From the NCBI GenBank assembly GCA_035292605.1, contig DATDPT010000069.1, forward strand, positions 60,609-124,608: a stretch of DNA of 64,000 bases. Direction: 5' to 3'. The position numbers and the translations under genes were made by a program. The first letter of the stretch is position 1, and each line of letters starts with the position of its first letter. Below are positions 59,138 through 64,000 of this stretch, one piece after another. Below the pieces are notes generated by a model. That model searched no databases. It saw nothing but the letters and a program-made list of their open reading frames with translations, and was not told the origin of the DNA. Origin of the DNA: JALYNX01 sp035292605. GTDB taxonomy: Bacteria > Actinomycetota > Acidimicrobiia > Spongiisociales > ZC4RG35.

Positions 59138-59296
59138 CTAGGTGCCGTGACTCCCGGTGCAACCGCTGCAACCCTCGCTGGTGCATCCATCTGATGTGGC
59201 ACATGAGTCGCCACTCTCAGCGGAATCGGCGTACGGGTCCACAACCTCCTTGATTGCGAACAGAGTCGCATGCTCCTGAGTGGTTGGGAGAGTCAT
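59138..59296 (-). CDS. Putative RiPP precursor peptide with four C-terminal cysteines
   Basis: A 52-residue peptide with a very good ribosome-binding site (AAGGAGGA, 7 bases before the ATG). The leader (MTLPTTQEHATLFAIKEVVD) is helical and acidic. The core region, residues 30-52, carries cysteines at 32, 38, 43 and 46, in GC(T/S) repeats separated by Gly/Ser/Thr (DGCTSEGCSGCTGSHGT). Leader plus Cys-rich core beside a DUF692 enzyme is the pattern of MNIO-modified RiPPs. It has its own promoter and converges with the HTTM-like gene. Precursor status is inference from size, composition and context. Confidence 0.75.
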   Translation of the reverse strand: MTLPTTQEHATLFAIKEVVDPYADSAESGDSCATSDGCTSEGCSGCTGSHGT

Positions 59297-59325
59297 AACC
59301 CGTCCTCCTTGCCATAGGGACAACA

Positions 59326-59355
59326 AGTCTATGCCGGGAGTGAGCCGGACGTCAA
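59326..59355 (-). promoter_or_regulatory. Promoter of the precursor gene
   Basis: Minus-strand TTGACG (59350-59355) and TAGACT (59326-59331) separated by 18 bases; ATG 30 bases further with AAGGAGGA in between. Confidence 0.6.
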
Positions 59356-59588
59356 CGCATCCGAACGATTTTCTCGGGAGAGCTGCAGCCAAGATGGCCC
59401 ATTGTGAGCGGATCACTAGGACGAGGCTGCTATCTGCCCCGGGGACCTGGTGCAGGCGACCGTCGTGGTCGCGTGAGTCGACCTCATTCATTCTTGTCGA
59501 GGCTGGGCGCACCAAGGCCGCCAAAGCGCCCAGCCGAACAAAGTCACCAGCGACGCCTTCAAATCTAGTATGACGTCTTACGCATGGC

Positions 59589-60215
59589 TCACTTGAATCG
59601 GTAGCGGTTCCACATGGCCGTTTCCTCCCGGGCGGTTTGGGCCATTTCGTCGAGGATCTTGCAAAGGGATTCTGACCCCTGCTCGAGACTCAAATGTCTC
59701 TCAGCTTGGGCGGTGAACCCGCCTGCGTCGATCAGAGAAGTCCCTACGGCCATGTAGGAGGTTCCGTTTGAGCGCCTGACCTCGATGGTGAGCTGCTCGC
59801 CGTTCCACTCCAAGGCATAGATTCCCTCATGGTCAACGACATAGGGGATGGGATGCGAATTCAGAATCTGTTCCACGACTCGGTGGGCATGTGCTGTGAG
59901 CTCGGAGAGCCGGACACTGTCATCGGCGATCTCGTTGACGGCTTGCTCGACCATCGAGACAAGGTCTGGGTCGGAGTCGTCGGTGTGGTCCCATAAGTAC
60001 CGGCGGATCGTGCAGCTCATCGATGTCGTCGACAGCGCCTGATCAACACTCACGACTGCGGTTGGTTCGCCATGCTTTGTCTCACCGAACTCGAGGCTGA
60101 GGAGAGTTCCTCGGTATTCAAACGAGACCTTGACCTCCTCATGCAGATGGGTTTCGATGCCCATCTGCTCTAACCCGAACATGACCGCGTCCATAACTCC
60201 TTGGTGTCTGTTCAT
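59589..60215 (-). CDS. Hypothetical protein
   Basis: A 208-residue soluble protein with no recognised family: β-rich start (EEVKVSFEYRGTLLSLEFG) and a helical middle (LVSMVEQAVNEIADDS). The ATG at 60213-60215 is chosen; an open frame before it is Arg/Pro-rich and non-conserved in character. It is divergent from the gene at 60314. Link to the RiPP cluster is unclear. Confidence 0.55.
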   Translation of the reverse strand: MNRHQGVMDAVMFGLEQMGIETHLHEEVKVSFEYRGTLLSLEFGETKHGEPTAVVSVDQALSTTSMSCTIRRYLWDHTDDSDPDLVSMVEQAVNEIADDSVRLSELTAHAHRVVEQILNSHPIPYVVDHEGIYALEWNGEQLTIEVRRSNGTSYMAVGTSLIDAGGFTAQAERHLSLEQGSESLCKILDEMAQTAREETAMWNRYRFK

Positions 60216-60313
60216 GGCAACTGGGCATCGTACGTTTCTGCAGGGGGTTGGGATGACCAAATCATCCCCTGAATCCTGAAGCGAACGGGTGTTCGATTCC
60301 CTACAGTGTCGCG

Positions 60314-61117
60314 GTGCTCTCAAGTGACCGAATGGTGGAGTCGCAGGCCTGGGATGAGTTGTCCCGATATCGCCAACGCTACGACATCGAGGACAGAGTT
60401 GGTTCGATCGCCAGCCTGGAACGGTCGATCCAGCGGAGGCGTTCACGGGCGTCGGTTGTTCGACGTCGAGTCGGGGAACTCGAAGGACTTCTGGCCGAGT
60501 CACAGCGGGAGCTGACTGTTATCGAGAGCGAGATCACCCAGAGTCGCCGCGTCGGGGCTCAGCTGATCCGCGAGATACTGGATCAGGTACGGATCGATCA
60601 CCATGAGGCGTGGACACCGACACCCATTCGTGGCTTTCGGATGTGGCAAGTCAACGACGATGGCTTCCGCGGGGCCAAGATGGCCTGGTTGTCCCCGATC
60701 TTCGTGGCGGAGTGCTTACGTGAAGTTCCCGGGGAGGACGTTCCTCACCCGGTGGAGCGGTGCGGCCCTCCTGCCTGCGGCGTCTATGCGACGAAGAGAA
60801 TTGAGATGTTCCCCCAAGGGATCGGCGGACGGCTTCAAGAAGGCCAAGCGATCGGAGTCGTGGGTATGACCGGCAAGGTGATCGAGCATGCCAAGGGATA
60901 CCGCAGTGCTCGAGCCATTGTGTTGGCAGTCGTCGTCCGGTACCGAGCCCACTGGTTGCTGACAGCGGAGAGTGAATTGATCAAACAGGTCTTTGCCGAT
61001 CCAGCGACCGTCGTATTGAGTTGCGGGAAGCTCGGATTTCCCCCAGCCGCGACAATCGACGCTTTCCTAAACGAGACAAGGCAGAAGGAGGAGACATGGA
61101 CATCGGAGTCGAACTGA
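60314..61117 (+). CDS. CGxYA-motif hypothetical protein with coiled coil
   Basis: A 267-residue protein with a coiled coil (about residues 30-90, Arg/Glu/Leu-rich) and a C-terminal domain carrying VERCGPPACGVYATKRIEMF, then GVVGMTGKVIEHAKGYRSAR. A similar C-x-CG-(I/V)-YA ... G-x-V-x-E-x-GYR-(A) pattern recurs in uncharacterised actinobacterial proteins; I know no function. The GTG at 60314 is used; the ATG at 60332 is an alternative. It overlaps the next gene by 22 bases. Confidence 0.6.
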   Translation: MLSSDRMVESQAWDELSRYRQRYDIEDRVGSIASLERSIQRRRSRASVVRRRVGELEGLLAESQRELTVIESEITQSRRVGAQLIREILDQVRIDHHEAWTPTPIRGFRMWQVNDDGFRGAKMAWLSPIFVAECLREVPGEDVPHPVERCGPPACGVYATKRIEMFPQGIGGRLQEGQAIGVVGMTGKVIEHAKGYRSARAIVLAVVVRYRAHWLLTAESELIKQVFADPATVVLSCGKLGFPPAATIDAFLNETRQKEETWTSESN

Positions 61118-61305
61118 GAGTCATCGACGTAACCGAAGAAGAAGCCCTGCGACCAGAGCTGCTCGAGCTGAAACGACCGGAGGCAATTGCCCAAGACATG
61201 CACATCCCTCATATGAGTGCCACCCCCCAAGTTGACCACGCTGAACTAAACCACCAGACGAGGCAGCAGCCTCGGACCGCGTCCGCTGACATCTTCAAAC
61301 CTTAG
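61096..61305 (+). CDS. Small protein coupled to the CGxYA protein
   Basis: A 69-residue protein starting MDIGVELRVIDVTEEEALRP. GGAGGAGAC directly precedes the ATG at 61096, and the gene overlaps the preceding one by 22 bases, so translation is coupled. The C-terminal half is His/Gln-rich without a domain. It looks like a toxin/antitoxin-sized partner, but nothing supports a role. Confidence 0.55.
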   Translation: MDIGVELRVIDVTEEEALRPELLELKRPEAIAQDMHIPHMSATPQVDHAELNHQTRQQPRTASADIFKP

Positions 61306-61743
61306 GTCCAACCGAGAAGCGGGACGGATCGGCGGCAGACAGTCCCGGTTGGAATGAGGAAACTCGAACTGAGAGGGTTGCACAAGAGCTCAGGGCCCTA
61401 ACCGATCTGAGCGGCAACCTCGGAATGGCCGGCTTAGTGCCTCTCAATATCGGTTATCGGATGTGAGATCCGGGTCAGCCGCCCCATTCTGTGGCTTTGT
61501 CGGTGTGTGAGCGCGCCCAAGCCGGGCCACGCCACAACGCATTCGTTCGTTCCTTCACTCGCGGCCGAACAACCACTCCTCGTGGACCTCCAACGCAGAG
61601 CACCCCACGGAGAGTGGGCTAACACGCGTCAGCTTCCGGACTCCGACAAGCAGCCTGTCAGCCGTCGATCCAACACGTTCACGACCGTTGGGCATCAGTT
61701 TGGCATCAGGAGGCCGATTCGCGGCGTTGCCAGCCGGCCGCTG

Positions 61744-61773
61744 TAAAGGCGAAAACCCAGGCACAGCCTGGGT
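61744..61773 (-). terminator. Rho-independent terminator following the tRNA-fMet half
   Basis: Minus strand: ACCCAGGC-TGT-GCCTGGGT (61755-61773), an 8-bp perfect stem, followed by TTTCGCCTTT. It lies just downstream of the tRNA CCA end, as in an original tRNA locus. Confidence 0.65.
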
Positions 61774-61780
61774 CTTCTGG

Positions 61781-61825
61781 TGGTAGCGGGGGCGGGATTT
61801 GAACCCGCGACCTTCGGGTTATGAG
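61781..61825 (-). repeat. tRNA-fMet 3' half: attachment-site remnant
   Basis: Minus strand reads CTCATAACCCG (anticodon CAT plus half of the GGG/CCC initiator stem), AAGGTC, T-arm GCGGG-TTCAAAT-CCCGC, acceptor CCCCGCT, A and CCA. This is the second half of an initiator tRNA. No 5' half adjoins it; the upstream sequence cannot pair. It marks insertion of an element; by tRNA polarity the element should lie to the right (towards radC and hsd). Confidence 0.8.
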
Positions 61826-62045
61826 TTGCTTCCCGGGTGTTCTGGTTGGTTCTCGTGAATGCTCAATAGTGTCCGCTAGCTGGGCTTTCGCGGAATCGGC
61901 GTGATGCCTGATGCCCGTGGATAACCCCTCGTGACGCCCGATCCGTTAGAAGATCCGTTAGAAGTGTGGGCAGCCATGGCTGTCCCCTGCTTGGCCGGAG
62001 GCGACCGTGAGAACTGTCACACGGTCTTCGTAGTCTCCGTGGCAG

Positions 62046-62708
62046 ATGACAGTGCTCATGGCGGCAGTGCCGCCCCACGAACGTCCGCGTGAGCGACTCA
62101 TCGCTCGCGGTGCCCAAGCTCTCAATGAACGCGAGCTCCTGGCGTTGCTGCTTCGCAGTGGCGCTCCCGGACTTAGCGCGCTCGACCTCGCAGCAGAACT
62201 GCTTGCCGAGTACCGAAGCCTGAACCGATTGGCTTCCGCCGAGCCGGAGGAGCTGTCGAACAGGCGCGGCATCGGGCCGGCCAAGGCGGCCTCCATAATC
62301 GCCGCCTTTCACCTTGCCAACAGGGCCGAGGTCGATCCCGCAGAGCCCAACGTGCTCCGGACAGTGGAAGACGTCGTAAGGGTGGCACGGCAGGAGATCC
62401 ACCAGGCGCGGCGCGAACGCGTTCTGGTGCTCGTCTGCGATAGCCGCAGCCGTCTCGTGCGGAGGGTGATCGTCTCTGAAGGATCGATCGATCGATCACT
62501 CGTGCCCGTGCGCGAGATCCTCAATGCCGTCCTTCGCCACGACGGTCGCTCATTCGCACTTGCACACAATCACCCGAGTGGCGACCCTCAGCCGAGCGAT
62601 GCAGATCGCCGCTCGACTGAAGCCGTTGCGGCTGCCGCCAAGGTCGCTGGCCTCCGTTTCCTTGGCCACGTCATCGTGGGTGGGGCCAGTTGGCAAGGCA
62701 TCAATTGA
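62046..62708 (+). CDS. radC: RadC-family JAB domain protein
   Basis: A 220-residue protein with an N-terminal helix-hairpin-helix region (EELSNRRGIGPAKAASIIAA) and a C-terminal JAMM metalloprotease-like domain: SFALAHNHPSGDPQPSDAD holds H-x-H-(P-S-G)-x6-D. RadC-like proteins are common on mobile elements and near restriction loci; their biochemical role is unsettled. The ATG at 62046 (or 62058) is the start. It converges with hsdS with an 8-base overlap. Confidence 0.85.
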   Translation: MTVLMAAVPPHERPRERLIARGAQALNERELLALLLRSGAPGLSALDLAAELLAEYRSLNRLASAEPEELSNRRGIGPAKAASIIAAFHLANRAEVDPAEPNVLRTVEDVVRVARQEIHQARRERVLVLVCDSRSRLVRRVIVSEGSIDRSLVPVREILNAVLRHDGRSFALAHNHPSGDPQPSDADRRSTEAVAAAAKVAGLRFLGHVIVGGASWQGIN

Positions 62709-63873
62709 GTTGACTGAAAGCCTGATTCAGTGCTGCCGGCACAAGGGCTGCCAGAAGCTCGCCAACCTCGCTCCGACGAGCCGCTGCCACTTCGGAGAGC
62801 TCGACGAGCTGCAGGAGTCTTCTCTGCTCGTCGATTGGTGGCAACCACAGAGTCTGCTCCAGAAGCTTCTGCGCACTGACTCTCTCTCGACGGGCACCGA
62901 TACCGTGAGATACACCCTTCAGCCGACTCCAGAAGGGCTCGGCCTTGACAACTGAGCCCAGGAAGTGTGGTTCGACCTGAGACGCGTCAATATCGAAGGT
63001 TGGAAACTCGGGTGAAACGAAGAACCCTGAAAGGTCTTCCGGCACAATGGCCAGAGCTCCTTCCCAGGCCTTGAGGCGGCTCATTACAAGCTGACCTGCA
63101 TGCACCCTCCGAATGCGCCGATAACTCGTCTGCGCGCCATCGAGCCGAGTCCGAGGAAACATGCCGCGACCGAAGGAATACACGCCAGCGATGTCGTACG
63201 AGGCGCTCGGCTCTACAGCAACTTCGTCATTGTTGGCTTTGAGGAGGTCGCCCAATTCCACTCGGCTCCAACCAGACGCTGACTTGGCCCGATCATCCAG
63301 ATCTGGCCTGGATGTCGCAGAAACGGAAATGGCGTCACTCAATACCCCCGCCTTCACTGCGAGTCGCTCCAACTGTCGCACATCTCCTGCGAACCCCCCA
63401 AGGCGTCTGGCAACGTGGCGTTGCTCCTCAATCGGCGGAAGCGGAACCTCGATCGCCTCGAAGCGATCGATGGCGAGAGTCCGGTTGCGGCCTGCCGAGC
63501 CTGGCGATGCCGTCCGTATCAGGCTTAGACCTGGCTCACTCAGAAAGAACCAAGCTGCCCACGATGTATCGATCCGAGCGTCCTTCGGCACGAACGTCAT
63601 AAACCTGTGAGACCCGATCCTGCCGGCGTCATCCTCAGAGGCGACTCCGATAGCGCCTTCCCATGCGAACACGTTGCTTATCACCAAGTCGCCCGGCTCG
63701 ACAAAGAAGACCCGTTTGTTGCCCAGGTCCGCGCCCGAGACTGGTTCCTTGTGGAAGATTCCCCGCCCGAAGGATCTGACGCCTATCTCGTAGTACTCTG
63801 CATCGAGTTCCACAGTGACCGGACGTCGACGCAGCTCGAGCACATCGCCAACGCGGACTCGCTCGACGCTCAC
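62701..63873 (-). CDS. hsdS: Type I restriction-modification specificity subunit
   Basis: A 390-residue HsdS. Two target-recognition halves are visible: residues about 1-160, ending IEVPLPPIEEQRHVARRLGG, and about 205-370, ending LWLPPIDEQRRLLQLVELSE. Each is followed by a conserved helix. The paired PPIxEQRR segments define the repeat. It overlaps the hsdM stop as GTGA. It directs methylation and cleavage to a bipartite site. Confidence 0.9.
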   Translation of the reverse strand: MSVERVRVGDVLELRRRPVTVELDAEYYEIGVRSFGRGIFHKEPVSGADLGNKRVFFVEPGDLVISNVFAWEGAIGVASEDDAGRIGSHRFMTFVPKDARIDTSWAAWFFLSEPGLSLIRTASPGSAGRNRTLAIDRFEAIEVPLPPIEEQRHVARRLGGFAGDVRQLERLAVKAGVLSDAISVSATSRPDLDDRAKSASGWSRVELGDLLKANNDEVAVEPSASYDIAGVYSFGRGMFPRTRLDGAQTSYRRIRRVHAGQLVMSRLKAWEGALAIVPEDLSGFFVSPEFPTFDIDASQVEPHFLGSVVKAEPFWSRLKGVSHGIGARRERVSAQKLLEQTLWLPPIDEQRRLLQLVELSEVAAARRSEVGELLAALVPAALNQAFSQLN

Positions 63874-64000
63874 TGTTTGACTCCCAGCGTCGCCCGAAGC
63901 TCATGGAGAAGGGTCAGGATCTCTCTTTCGGTCTCCACGAGCTCGTCGAGCAGCTCCAGAGGGGGTCGATGCGAAAGGTCGTCAGGACGGTTCGGGTTCC
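63870..64000 (-). CDS. hsdM: Type I restriction-modification methyltransferase subunit, C-terminal end only
   Basis: Only the last 43 codons lie in the window: RPDDLSHRPPLELLDELVET then EREILTLLHELRAT and a stop, resembling the helical C-terminus of HsdM. Its stop overlaps hsdS (GTGA). Identity is inferred mainly from position in front of hsdS. Confidence 0.65.
   Translation of the reverse strand, partial: NPNRPDDLSHRPPLELLDELVETEREILTLLHELRATLGVKQ

Larger units (their letters stand above)
61306..62045. other. Gene-free stretch containing a tRNA-derived attachment site
   Basis: 740 bases. The notable content is the tRNA-fMet half and terminator at 61744-61825. The rest has only short random frames. 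It appears to be an island junction. Confidence 0.5.

Overview
The DNA is GC-rich, with frequent GTG starts, 4-base start/stop overlaps (ATGA, GTGA) and actinobacterial conjugation and Tad-pilus gene types. It comes from an actinomycete-type bacterium (Actinomycetota, perhaps an Acidimicrobiia-like lineage; the exact taxon cannot be fixed from the sequence). Almost nothing here is core chromosome. The window is a mosaic of conjugative-element modules, defence genes, insertion sequences and two tRNA-derived attachment-site remnants.

Region by region. Positions 1-6,700 (minus strand) hold a type IV secretion/conjugation operon: a VirD4-type coupling ATPase split into a membrane cistron and an ATPase cistron, a VirB4-type ATPase, an SCO6880-like protein, a VirB6/TrbL-like polytopic protein, a small two-helix protein, a cell-wall M15 peptidase and an anchored secreted protein, read from a strong promoter. 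Positions 6,860-14,530 carry poorly characterised genes: a three-gene operon with HEPN-like and DUF5677-like proteins, a second HEPN-like protein, a fused winged-helix/[2Fe-2S] CoxS-type protein and a nitrilase-domain protein. Positions 14,900-24,730 hold a Tad (type IVc) pilus locus (CpaB, CpaE/TadZ, TadA, TadB, TadC, a pilin-like peptide and TadE/G-like pseudopilins) plus LysM and HTH proteins.

Positions 25,180-32,040 hold a MacA/MacB-type exporter facing a secreted four-cysteine peptide and a lipoprotein; an IS256-type element sits between them and is itself interrupted by an ISL3-type element, both with recognisable target duplications. A tRNA-Arg 3' half at 32,343 marks an island edge. 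To its right are a DNA methyltransferase with McrB-like AAA and PD-(D/E)XK partners and a controller-like regulator, then a MobF relaxase, primase, SSB and ArdC mobilisation/replication block (37,742-44,427), an excisionase and a tyrosine integrase (to 46,464).

Positions 47,100-61,300 hold a 1,778-residue GHKL-ATPase/DUF3883 protein and then what I consider the most exciting content: a probable RiPP (peptide natural product) cluster. It has a DUF692/MNIO iron enzyme, a glycosyltransferase fused to a PqqD-like recognition domain, an asparagine-synthetase-like enzyme, an HTTM-like membrane protein with a small partner, and a divergent 52-residue precursor with four cysteines near its C-terminus. 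A tRNA-fMet 3' half with its terminator (61,744-61,825) marks another island edge, followed by radC and a type I restriction-modification locus running off the window.

How it fits together: the relaxase, primase, SSB, ArdC, integrase/excisionase and the type IV secretion genes look like modules of one or more integrative conjugative elements. The Tad pilus may provide surface attachment, and the rest is cargo: defence, a bacteriocin-like export module and a RiPP pathway.
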